Shown: positions 1 through 7,208 of the stretch, one piece after another
How positions within the stretch are numbered: the first letter of the stretch is position 1
Layout of the letters: every line of letters starts with the position of its first letter
Made by a program: the position numbers and the translations under genes
Assembly (NCBI RefSeq): GCF_025195125.1
Contig: NZ_JAMGSL010000001.1
Coordinates: 62,001 to 126,000 of the forward strand
DNA from: Streptomyces sp. Je 1-79
GTDB taxonomy: Bacteria > Actinomycetota > Actinomycetes > Streptomycetales > Streptomycetaceae
DNA length: 64,000 nt
Direction of reading: 5' to 3'
Notes under the pieces: model-generated
Databases searched by the model: none
What the model was told of the DNA's origin: nothing
What the model saw: the letters and a program-made list of their open reading frames with translations, nothing else

Positions 1-354
1 ATGACGTACGTCCTGCTGCCCCAGTCGGTGACCGCGATGCTCCCGGCACTCGTCAGCCAGCTGGTCGTCATCGTCAAGGACACCGCGCTCGGCGGAGCGA
101 TGCTCGGCTTCTCCGAACTCCTCGCCTCCGTGCGCCCGATGAGCGCCAACTACGGCGCCAACACCATCGCCAGCTTCACCGTCGTCGCCGTCATCTTCGT
201 GATCCTCAACTTCGCGCTCACCACCTTCGCCGGATGGCTGGAGCGCAGGCTGCGGCGCGCGAAGAAGTCGACCGGCGCGGTCGTCGGCGCCGACGCGGTG
301 GAGGAGCTCGCGACCCCCGGCGAACACGTCGGACCCACCGACAGGACCAGGTGA
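1..354 (+). CDS. gluD: Glutamate/amino-acid ABC transporter permease (GluD-type), C-terminal part
   Basis: Only the last 117 codons are inside the window; the reading frame is open at base 1, so the Met there is probably internal. The fragment begins with the tail of the EAA-type loop of polar amino-acid permeases (LLPQSVTAMLPALVSQLVV), followed by KDTALGG, a final hydrophobic segment (about residues 58-78) and a basic, charged cytoplasmic tail. This matches the C-terminus of GluD-like subunits of glutamate uptake systems, which pair with a second permease, an ATPase and a lipoprotein; those genes should lie to the left. The tail after about residue 85 is long and low in conservation. Another polar amino-acid specificity cannot be excluded. 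Confidence 0.8.
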   Translation: MTYVLLPQSVTAMLPALVSQLVVIVKDTALGGAMLGFSELLASVRPMSANYGANTIASFTVVAVIFVILNFALTTFAGWLERRLRRAKKSTGAVVGADAVEELATPGEHVGPTDRTR

Positions 355-383
355 CCGGCGGGCCCGAGGATCTCCGCGGGCGC

Positions 384-410
384 GCCGCCCGGCTCCCGGA
401 GCCGGGCGGC
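384..410. terminator. Bidirectional hairpin terminator
   Basis: A perfect 12-bp stem (GCCGCCCGGCTC paired with GAGCCGGGCGGC) with a 3-nt loop sits between the convergent ends of the GluD-like permease and the MMPL transporter. There is no clear T-run, as is usual for streptomycete terminators. Confidence 0.7.
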
Positions 411-418
411 GGCGTCGG

Positions 419-2524
419 TCAGACGGGGGCGGAGTCCGGTTCCGGGCGCCGGCTGAGCGCGCCGGGCCACCATGCGTGGCGGCCGAGGTCCCGTACGAGC
501 GCGGGGACCAGCAGCGACCGGACGACGAGCGTGTCCAGCAGGACGCCGAACGCGACGATGAAGGCGATCTGCACCAGGAACGCGAGCGGAATGACGCCCA
601 GCGCCGCGAACGTGGCGGCCAGGACGACACCGGCGGAGGTGATGACGCCGCCGGTCGCGGTCAGCCCGCGCAGGACGCCCTCGCGGACCCCGTGGCGCAC
701 CGACTCCTCCCGTACCCGGGACATCAGGAAGATGTTGTAGTCCACGCCGAGGGCGACCAGGAACACGAACCCGTAGAGCGGCACGGACGAGTCCGTGCCG
801 GTGAAGCCGAAGACGTGCTGGAAGACCAGGGCCGAGACCCCGAGCGTGGCCACGAAGTTGAGGGCCACCGTGGCGACCAGCAGCAGCGGAAGGAGCAGGG
901 AGCGGAGCAGGCCGACGAGGATGACCAGGATGATGGCCAGCACCACCGGGACGATGAGCATCCGGTCGCGCTCGGCGGTCCGCTGGGTGTCGTACCGCTG
1001 TGCGGTGTAGCCGCCCACCAGGGCCTCCGCCCCCGGGACCGCGTGCACGGCCGTACGGAGCCGGGCGACGGTGTCCTTGGCCGCGTCGCTGTCGGCGGCG
1101 TCGGCCAGGGTGACGTCGATCCGGACCCGCCCGTCGACGACCAGGGGCGCCCCGGCCCCGGGGCGCCCGGAGGCGGTGACGGCGGTGGCGGAGTCCACGC
1201 CCTCGACGGCCTCGGCCGCGGAGACCACCCTGGCCAGGGTGCCGGCCTCGGTGATCACGACGGCGGGGTTGCCCGCCCCGCCGGGGAAGTGACGGCCCAG
1301 GGTCTGCTGTGCGGCGACGGAGGGGGCGTCGTTCACGAAGATCTCGTCGAGCGGGACACCCCTGGAGTCGAGGGCCGGGGCGAACGCGGCGCACGCGAGG
1401 AGGCCGGCGAGGGACGCCGCCCACACCTTGCGCGGCGCACGGTCCACCAGCGCGGCGACCCGGCGCCAGATACCGTGGCCGCCGGCCTCGGACTCCGAGG
1501 ACCGCGGCTTGGCGGGCCAGTACGCGGCGCGGCCGAGCAGGACCAGGACGGCCGGGAGGAAGGTCAGGGCGCTCAGAACGGCGCAGACGATGCCGATGGC
1601 CCCCACGGGTCCGAGAGCCCGGTTGTTGGTCAGATCGCTGAACAGCAGCGCGAGCAGGCCGAGCGCCACCGTGGCCGCGCTGGCCGTGATGGGTCCGACG
1701 GACTGGCGCAGCGCGGCGCGCATCGCCGGGACGCGGTCCCCTGCGCGGAGGGCGAGCTCCTCCCTGTACCGGACGGCCAGGAGCAGCGCGTAGTCGGTGG
1801 CGGCCCCGATGACCAGGATCGACAGGATGCCCTGCACCTGGCCGTCCACGCGCAGGACGCCGTGGTCGGCGAGGACGTAGACGACGGCGCAGGCGAGTCC
1901 GAGCGAGAACACCGCGCCGAGGATGATCACCAGGGGCAGCAGCACGCTGCGGTAGACGAGCAGCAGGATGAGCAGCACCGTCACGAGGGCGACCACGAGG
2001 AGCAGCCCGTCGATGCCGGCGAAGGCGTCCGAGAGGTCGGCCTGGGTGGCCGCGGGACCGGCGAGCCAGACGGTCGTCCCGGGCACCGTGGAAGCCGCCC
2101 GGTCGATCGCTCCGAGCGTGGGGGTCAGCTCCTCACCGAGGTCCGGGCGGAGCTGGACGACACCGCGCAGGGCCTCGCCGTCCTCGGAGGGCAGAGCCGG
2201 GGACGGTGTGCCGACGACGCCGGGCAGTTCGGTGAGCGTGGCCAGCGCGCGGGTCGCCGCGGACCGCTGTCCGGCGTCGATCGGGCCGCCGCCGGGGGAG
2301 GTCCAGACGACGAGCGCGGGGAGCGTCTCGTCCTGCCGGAACGCGCGCTGGGCGTCGATCACCCGGGTGGATTCGGCGCTGCGCGGGAGGAAGGCGGCCT
2401 GGTCGTTGGTGGCGACCTCGCCGAGCTTTCCGGCGTACGGGCCGAGGCCGCCGCCGACGGCGAGCCAGACGACGAGCAGGACGAGGGGCAGCAGACGGCC
2501 GGCCCATCGTGTGGGGCTGGACAT
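419..2524 (-). CDS. MMPL-family RND-type transporter
   Basis: A 701-residue membrane protein of the MMPL group, proton-driven exporters of lipids or drugs. It has the expected two-fold architecture: one N-terminal membrane segment (about residues 9-27), a soluble extracytoplasmic domain, a block of five hydrophobic segments starting near 'GLLLVVALVTVLLILLLVYR', then a second soluble domain and a second membrane block near the C-terminus. 'GAATDYALLL' and 'LGVDYNIFLMSRVREE' are the characteristic charged membrane-segment motifs. The ATG at 2524 is preferred because the frame continues upstream only through arginine-rich, non-conserved sequence and an AT-rich promoter-like stretch. A MarR gene lies upstream on the same strand, an arrangement usual for efflux pumps, so control by that regulator is likely. 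The substrate is unknown. Confidence 0.88.
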   Translation of the reverse strand: MSSPTRWAGRLLPLVLLVVWLAVGGGLGPYAGKLGEVATNDQAAFLPRSAESTRVIDAQRAFRQDETLPALVVWTSPGGGPIDAGQRSAATRALATLTELPGVVGTPSPALPSEDGEALRGVVQLRPDLGEELTPTLGAIDRAASTVPGTTVWLAGPAATQADLSDAFAGIDGLLLVVALVTVLLILLLVYRSVLLPLVIILGAVFSLGLACAVVYVLADHGVLRVDGQVQGILSILVIGAATDYALLLAVRYREELALRAGDRVPAMRAALRQSVGPITASAATVALGLLALLFSDLTNNRALGPVGAIGIVCAVLSALTFLPAVLVLLGRAAYWPAKPRSSESEAGGHGIWRRVAALVDRAPRKVWAASLAGLLACAAFAPALDSRGVPLDEIFVNDAPSVAAQQTLGRHFPGGAGNPAVVITEAGTLARVVSAAEAVEGVDSATAVTASGRPGAGAPLVVDGRVRIDVTLADAADSDAAKDTVARLRTAVHAVPGAEALVGGYTAQRYDTQRTAERDRMLIVPVVLAIILVILVGLLRSLLLPLLLVATVALNFVATLGVSALVFQHVFGFTGTDSSVPLYGFVFLVALGVDYNIFLMSRVREESVRHGVREGVLRGLTATGGVITSAGVVLAATFAALGVIPLAFLVQIAFIVAFGVLLDTLVVRSLLVPALVRDLGRHAWWPGALSRRPEPDSAPV

Positions 2525-2547
2525 ACGGACTCCAGGCGGGTAGCTCG

Positions 2548-2594
2548 AAAGTATCTCAAGTGCAAAGAATCTTAATGATTGAGAGAGATTGAAC
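2548..2594 (-). promoter_or_regulatory. AT-rich promoter/operator region of the MMPL gene
   Basis: This is the only AT-rich stretch in the 255-bp gap between the MarR gene and the MMPL gene. It carries an imperfect dyad with arms TCTCAA (2554-2559) and TTGAGA (2579-2584) around AAGAATCTTAA. MarR proteins bind such TTNA-rich palindromes, so this is the best candidate operator. The assignment is inferred from position and symmetry only. Confidence 0.4.
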
Positions 2595-2753
2595 CATGCG
2601 CGTACGGCCACGGAGGCAGGGGGCACGTGAGGGTAGGGAGACGCCCCGCTCGGACGCCTCTTCCGACGCGCGGCCACGCGCGGATGCACCCGTCAGGGCG
2701 ACACCCGTCCGGCGGACGGCGGAGCGGACGGCGGATCGTAGGGCGGTTCCGAC

Positions 2754-2772
2754 GGCGCGCGCGGTGCGCGCC
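2754..2772 (-). terminator. Short hairpin after the MarR gene
   Basis: GGCGCGC and GCGCGCC form a 7-bp stem with a 5-nt loop just downstream of the MarR stop codon. It may partly separate marR transcription from the MMPL gene. Confidence 0.35.
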
Positions 2773-2779
2773 CGTACGG

Positions 2780-3274
2780 TCAGCGCCGGGGCACGCGCAG
2801 TTCGCCGAGCTCCTCGTTGAGCGCGCTCAGGAACCGCAGCGCGACGGCCAGCTCGTCCGCGTCGAACCGGCCCCGGGCCCGCTCGGCCGCCTGGGCCAGC
2901 GGCATGAAGTAGCTGCGCGCGGCGGCCTTCGCCCCCTCGACGTAGTGCACGTGGACGACCCTGCGGTCCGCGCTCTCTCGGGAGCGGCGGATGTGCCCGG
3001 CCCGTTCGAGGCGGTCGAGACAGGCGGTGACCGCCCCCGAGGTCAGCCCCAGGTGCTCGCGCAGGCGGCCGGGGGTCAGAGGCTCGGGGCTGTCCAGGAC
3101 GACGGAGAGGGCCTGCACGTCCGTGGGATGCAGTCCCTGCGCGAGTGCGAAACCGTGGACCAGCCGGTTGATCTCTCCGTTCGTCCGCCGCAGCTCGACG
3201 GCGAAACTCTGCAGATCGCCGGGTGCGCTCTCGGGCGCGGCGCCACCGGTCTCGGATTCTTCTGTGCTGGCCAC
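2780..3274 (-). CDS. MarR-family transcriptional regulator
   Basis: A 164-residue winged-helix regulator with a GTG start. Residues about 30-55 (INRLVHGFALAQGLHPTDV) form the dimerisation helices and the start of the DNA-binding domain. Residues about 65-90 (LTPGRLREHLGLTSGAVTAC, then LDRLERAGHIRR) are the helix-turn-helix and recognition helix, and the wing follows at ESADRRVVHVHY. Length and layout are normal for the family. It lies upstream of, and in the same direction as, the MMPL exporter gene, and is divergent from the SDR-DUF2867 gene, so it may control either side. A short dyad, CTATAGATAG, lies at 3284-3293 just upstream of the start and could be an autoregulatory site. Confidence 0.85.
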   Translation of the reverse strand: MASTEESETGGAAPESAPGDLQSFAVELRRTNGEINRLVHGFALAQGLHPTDVQALSVVLDSPEPLTPGRLREHLGLTSGAVTACLDRLERAGHIRRSRESADRRVVHVHYVEGAKAAARSYFMPLAQAAERARGRFDADELAVALRFLSALNEELGELRVPRR

Positions 3275-3407
3275 ACGATCAGCCTATAGATAGCCGTCCG
3301 TGCATCCGCGGCGACCGCGCTCCGGGAAGAGACCGACGAAGGACTCGGTCGGTGACGGAGCGCGACGCGGACACGACTTCTCCCCGGCAGCGGAACGGAG
3401 TACCTCG

Positions 3408-4991
3408 ATGACGGACGTACAAGGGCACGAGACCCGGGGACTGCGGTGCCTCGTCACCGGCGCCACGGGCTACATCGGCGGCCGCCTGGTCCCCGAACTC
3501 CTGGAGGCCGGGCACCGGGTCCGCTGCCTGGCCCGGACCCCCGCGAAACTGCGCGACCAGCCGTGGTCCGGAGAGGTGGAGACCGTACGCGGCGACGTCA
3601 CCGACGCCGAGACCCTCGCGCCCGCCCTCCGCGACGTCGACGTCGCGTACTACCTGGTGCACGCACTGGGCGGCGGACACGACTTCGAGCGCACCGACCG
3701 GCTCGCCGCCCGGACCTTCGCCGAGCAGGCCCGCGCGGCCGGCGTCCGCCGGATCGTCTACCTCGGCGGACTCACCCCCCGCGACGTGCCCGACGCGTCC
3801 CTCTCCCCGCATCTGCGCTCCCGGTCCGAGGTCGGGCGCATCCTCCTGGAGTCGGGTGTCCCCACCACCGTGCTGCGCGCCGCCGTCATCATCGGCTCCG
3901 GCTCGGCCTCCTTCGAGATCCTCCGCTATCTGACCGAGCGTCTGCCGGTGATGGTCACCCCGAGCTGGGTGCGCACCCGGATCCAGCCCATCGCCGTCCG
4001 GGACGTGCTGCGCTATCTGGTCGGCAGCGCCCGCATGCCCGAGGACGTGTGCCGCGCCTTCGACATCGGCGGCCCCGACGTCCTCACCTACCTCGGCATG
4101 ATGCGCCGCTACGCCGCCGTCGCCGGACTGTCCCGGCGGCTCATCGTCCCCGTGCCGGTCCTCACCCCCCGCCTGTCCAGCCACTGGATCGGCCTGGTCA
4201 CCCCGGTGCCCCGGGCCATCGCCCGCCCGCTCGCGGAGTCGCTCAAGTACGAGGTCGTCTGCGACGAGCACGACATCGCCGCCTGGGTACCGGATCCCCC
4301 CGGCACCCCCATCGGCTTCGACCGGGCGCTCGACCTCGCCCTCCAGCGGGTCCGCGACGCCCAGGTCATCACCCGCTGGTCCTCCGCGTCCGTGCCCGGG
4401 GCGCCGAGCGATCCACTGCCCACGGACCCCGACTGGGCGGGCGGCAGCCTCTACACCGACGTGCGCGAACTCACCGTCGACGCGTCACCGCAGGCGCTCT
4501 GGCGGGTCGTCGAGGGAATCGGCGGCGAGAACGGCTGGTACTCCTTCCCGCTCGCCTGGGCCGTCCGCGGCTGGTTCGACCGGCTCGTCGGCGGCGTCGG
4601 GCTGCGCCGCGGCCGGCGCGACGCCACGCGCCTGAGGGTCGGGGACTCGCTGGACTTCTGGCGGGTGGAGGAGATCGAGCGCGGCAGGCTGCTGCGCCTG
4701 CGTGCCGAGATGCGGCTCCCGGGACTCGCCTGGCTGGAGATGTACGCCGAGAGCGACGGCGAGCGGGGGAGCCGCTACCGCCAGCGGGCGCTGTTCCACC
4801 CCCGCGGACTGGCCGGTCACGCCTACTGGTGGAGCGTCTCGCCGTTCCACGCCCTCGTCTTCGGCGGCATGGCCCGCAACATCGCGCTGAAGGCGGAGGC
4901 GAGCGAGGACTCCGGCCGAGCCGACGGCGAACCGTCGGCCGCGCCCCTGGACCGCACCCCGTCCGGCACGGAGACCGACCGCGGACGGTGA
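3408..4991 (+). CDS. SDR-type NAD(P)-binding protein fused to DUF2867
   Basis: A 527-residue two-domain protein. The N-terminal half (about residues 8-300) is an atypical short-chain dehydrogenase fold with the nucleotide motif TGATGYIGG and a NmrA-like layout. The C-terminal part (about 355-500, from ELTVDASPQALWRVV) is a DUF2867 domain of the polyketide-cyclase/START-like type, with the aromatic-rich signature HAYWWSVSPFHALVF. The combination is widespread in actinobacteria as an 'SDR family oxidoreductase', but its substrate is not established. The ATG at 3408 is chosen over the upstream ATG at 3300 because GGAG lies 7 bases in front of it and the upstream residues are not conserved in type. 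In streptomycetes such genes often sit beside a photolyase, as here. Confidence 0.82.
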   Translation: MTDVQGHETRGLRCLVTGATGYIGGRLVPELLEAGHRVRCLARTPAKLRDQPWSGEVETVRGDVTDAETLAPALRDVDVAYYLVHALGGGHDFERTDRLAARTFAEQARAAGVRRIVYLGGLTPRDVPDASLSPHLRSRSEVGRILLESGVPTTVLRAAVIIGSGSASFEILRYLTERLPVMVTPSWVRTRIQPIAVRDVLRYLVGSARMPEDVCRAFDIGGPDVLTYLGMMRRYAAVAGLSRRLIVPVPVLTPRLSSHWIGLVTPVPRAIARPLAESLKYEVVCDEHDIAAWVPDPPGTPIGFDRALDLALQRVRDAQVITRWSSASVPGAPSDPLPTDPDWAGGSLYTDVRELTVDASPQALWRVVEGIGGENGWYSFPLAWAVRGWFDRLVGGVGLRRGRRDATRLRVGDSLDFWRVEEIERGRLLRLRAEMRLPGLAWLEMYAESDGERGSRYRQRALFHPRGLAGHAYWWSVSPFHALVFGGMARNIALKAEASEDSGRADGEPSAAPLDRTPSGTETDRGR

Positions 4992-5000
4992 GGCCGGGGG

Positions 5001-5066
5001 CAAGGGTGAGAGCGAGGGTGAAGGTGAGGTCGAGGGTGAGGGTGGCGGTGAAGCCGAGGGCGAGGC
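5001..5066. repeat. Degenerate hexanucleotide tandem repeat
   Basis: About eleven units of a period-6 sequence with consensus close to YGAGGG fill 66 bp directly after the SDR-DUF2867 stop codon, giving a strongly purine-rich plus strand. The 245-bp gap to the photolyase gene holds nothing else clear except that gene's ribosome binding site. Confidence 0.7.
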
Positions 5067-5235
5067 CCGGGGTGGGCGGGGCCACCGCCGGGCCCCGGCG
5101 GCGGCCGGCATCCAGGGCGTCCGGGCCGCATCCGGCCCGGCACCACGCGGCGAATGCCCCCGCAAGGTCAGCGCAGCCGACACCGGAGCGGCACGTCGAG
5201 CAGCCACCCGGTGCCCCGACTCCAGGAGCGGTGCC

Positions 5236-6609
5236 ATGAACGTCTCGGTCGTCCTGTTCACCTCGGACCTCCGGGTCCACGACCACCCGCCCCTGCGCGC
5301 CGCGCTGGGCACGGGGAACGAGACCGTCCCCCTCTTCGTACGGGACCCCGCGGTGGACCGCGCCGGTTTCGCGGCGCCGAACCGGCTCGCCTTCCTCGCG
5401 GACTGTCTCACCGACCTCGACACCGGACTGCGCGAGCGCGGCGGCCGGCTCGTGATGCGCACGGGCGACCCGGTCGCCGAGGTGTGCGCCGTCGTACGGG
5501 AGTCCGACGCCGACGAGGTGCACATGGCGGCCGGCGGCAGCGCCTTCGCCCGCCGCCGTGAGGACCGGTTGCGCCATGCCCTGGAGGCGGACGGCCGTCG
5601 TCTGTACGTCCATGACGGTGTCGTCACCGCCCTGCCCACCGGCGCCGCGACACCGGCCGGCTCCGATCACTACGCCGTCTTCACGCCCTACTTCAGGCGC
5701 TGGTCGCAGGAGCGGCTGCGTGAGCCGCTCACGGCGCCCCGTGCGGTCCGGGTGCCGGCGGGGATCCGTTCCGATGACCTGCCGTCCCGGGCGGCGGTCC
5801 CGTCCGTCGCCGCGGGACTGGCCACCGGCGGCGAGAAGGAGGCACGCAAGCGGCTCACCGCCTGGCTCGGCCGGCACGCCGACGCGTACCAGGAGCGCCA
5901 CGACGACCTGGCCGGCGACGCCACCTCCCGCCTCTCGCCGTACCTCCACTTCGGCGCGGTCTCGGCGGCCGAGGCGGTCCACCGGGCCCGGTCCAGGGGC
6001 GGGCCGGGCGCCGAGGCCTTCGTACGGCAGCTCTGCTGGCGCGACTTCCACCACCAGGTGCTCGCCGCACGCCCCGACGCGGCGGCCGACGACTACCGCG
6101 GCCGGTCCGACCGCTGGCGGCGCGGCAAGGAGGCCGAGGCCGACCTCCGGGCCTGGAAGGAGGGCCGCACCGGGTATCCCGTCGTGGACGCGGCCATGCG
6201 CCAACTCGCCCACGAGGGGTGGATGCACAACCGGGGGCGGCTGCTCACCGCCTCCTTCCTGACCAAGACGCTGTACATCGACTGGCGCGTCGGCGCCCGG
6301 CACTTCCTCGATCTGCTGGTCGACGGCGACCTCGCCGACAACCAGCTCAACTGGCAGTGGATGGCCGGCACGGGCACCGACAGCCGCCCCAACCGGGTGC
6401 TCAACCCGGTGACCCAGGGCAAGCGGTACGACCCCGAGGGCGCGTACGTACGGAGATGGGTGCCGGAGCTCGCCGGCCTGGAGGGCCGCGCGGTCCACGA
6501 GCCGTGGAAGCTGCCCGCCCGCGAGCGGGCCCGGTACGACTATCCGGACCCCGTGGTGGGACTCCCGGAGGGTCTCGCCCGCTTCCGCCAGGCCCGGGGA
6601 CAGGGCTGA
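5236..6609 (+). CDS. phr: Class I deoxyribodipyrimidine photolyase
   Basis: A 457-residue enzyme that repairs UV-induced cyclobutane pyrimidine dimers using light and FAD. Residues about 4-130 form the N-terminal antenna-binding domain (VVLFTSDLRVHDHPPL). Residues about 190-450 form the FAD and DNA binding domain, with the family block WMHNRGRLL, then ASFLTKTLYIDWRVGARHF, and NQLNWQWMAGTGTDSRPNRV. The order and spacing of these match prokaryotic CPD photolyases rather than cryptochromes or class II enzymes. The length is typical. The ATG at 5236 has AGGAG 9 bases upstream. Actinobacterial members generally use deazaflavin as antenna, which is an inference here. It follows the SDR-DUF2867 gene in the same direction across a 245-bp gap. 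Confidence 0.93.
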   Translation: MNVSVVLFTSDLRVHDHPPLRAALGTGNETVPLFVRDPAVDRAGFAAPNRLAFLADCLTDLDTGLRERGGRLVMRTGDPVAEVCAVVRESDADEVHMAAGGSAFARRREDRLRHALEADGRRLYVHDGVVTALPTGAATPAGSDHYAVFTPYFRRWSQERLREPLTAPRAVRVPAGIRSDDLPSRAAVPSVAAGLATGGEKEARKRLTAWLGRHADAYQERHDDLAGDATSRLSPYLHFGAVSAAEAVHRARSRGGPGAEAFVRQLCWRDFHHQVLAARPDAAADDYRGRSDRWRRGKEAEADLRAWKEGRTGYPVVDAAMRQLAHEGWMHNRGRLLTASFLTKTLYIDWRVGARHFLDLLVDGDLADNQLNWQWMAGTGTDSRPNRVLNPVTQGKRYDPEGAYVRRWVPELAGLEGRAVHEPWKLPARERARYDYPDPVVGLPEGLARFRQARGQG

Positions 6610-6725
6610 AAGAGGCCGTCCCGACGTGCCCGGTGTCCCCCGTAAGTGGATCACTGATGCCTGGTGGGGTGACCGGACGGCGTGCCACGTTCGCCCGAGC
6701 GTGCCGAAGGGCCGTTGATGGGTAC

Positions 6726-7145
6726 GTGAGTACCGCGAGCACCGCACCGATACTGACCGAGACGCCCCGGCCGCCCGTGCCCGACCCGGGCGCGGACACC
6801 GCGCCCGGCGGCATAGTCGTCCACTCCTGCACCCATGTCGGTCCCGCGACCCTCCTGGTCCGGCTGACCGGAGAGATCGACCACCACAGCGCCGCACCGC
6901 TGCGGGCGATACTCCTCTCCGCGGCGGCCGACGGCCGCACCGACCTGATCCTCGACGCCTCACGGGTCACCTTCTGCGACTCCGGCCTGCTCGGCGTCCT
7001 GGACCTGTGGTCCCGGCTCGGCCGCCGCTACCGCATCGACGCGCCCCCGCCCGTCGTGCTCAGGCTGCTGAGGGCCGCCGCCGGCACCCTGGCCGATCGG
7101 CTGCCCGGCGGAAGGAGCGGCGGCAGGACCGGCGGAAGGCGGTGA
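6726..7145 (+). CDS. STAS-domain anti-sigma factor antagonist
   Basis: A 139-residue protein with one STAS domain (about residues 35-125), the fold of SpoIIAA/RsbV-type anti-anti-sigma factors that bind anti-sigma kinases. The segment RVTFCDSGLLGVLDLWSRLG carries the conserved D-S-G in which the serine is the usual phosphorylation site. The N-terminus is a proline-rich extension and the C-terminus ends in a Gly/Arg-rich tail (GGRSGGRTGGRR). The start is uncertain: the GTG at 6726 gives a length close to the family norm, while an in-frame ATG at 6657 would add 23 residues. No cognate kinase or sigma factor is adjacent, so the partner is encoded elsewhere. Confidence 0.75.
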   Translation: MSTASTAPILTETPRPPVPDPGADTAPGGIVVHSCTHVGPATLLVRLTGEIDHHSAAPLRAILLSAAADGRTDLILDASRVTFCDSGLLGVLDLWSRLGRRYRIDAPPPVVLRLLRAAAGTLADRLPGGRSGGRTGGRR

Positions 7146-7149
7146 CGGA

Positions 7150-7180
7150 GCGGGCCGCGGCGTACGATGCCGCGGCCCGC
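7150..7180. terminator. Bidirectional hairpin terminator
   Basis: A perfect 12-bp stem (GCGGGCCGCGGC with GCCGCGGCCCGC) and a 7-nt loop lie between the convergent STAS and amylase genes. Confidence 0.75.
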
Positions 7181-7208
7181 CCGCACCTCGTCCCTCCCTC
7201 CGGGACCG

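Noticed and set aside
419-2689. Longer MMPL protein starting at 2689
   Set aside because: The extra 55 residues are Arg/Pro-rich and are encoded across the AT-rich promoter-like stretch; the ATG at 2524 starts directly before the first membrane segment.
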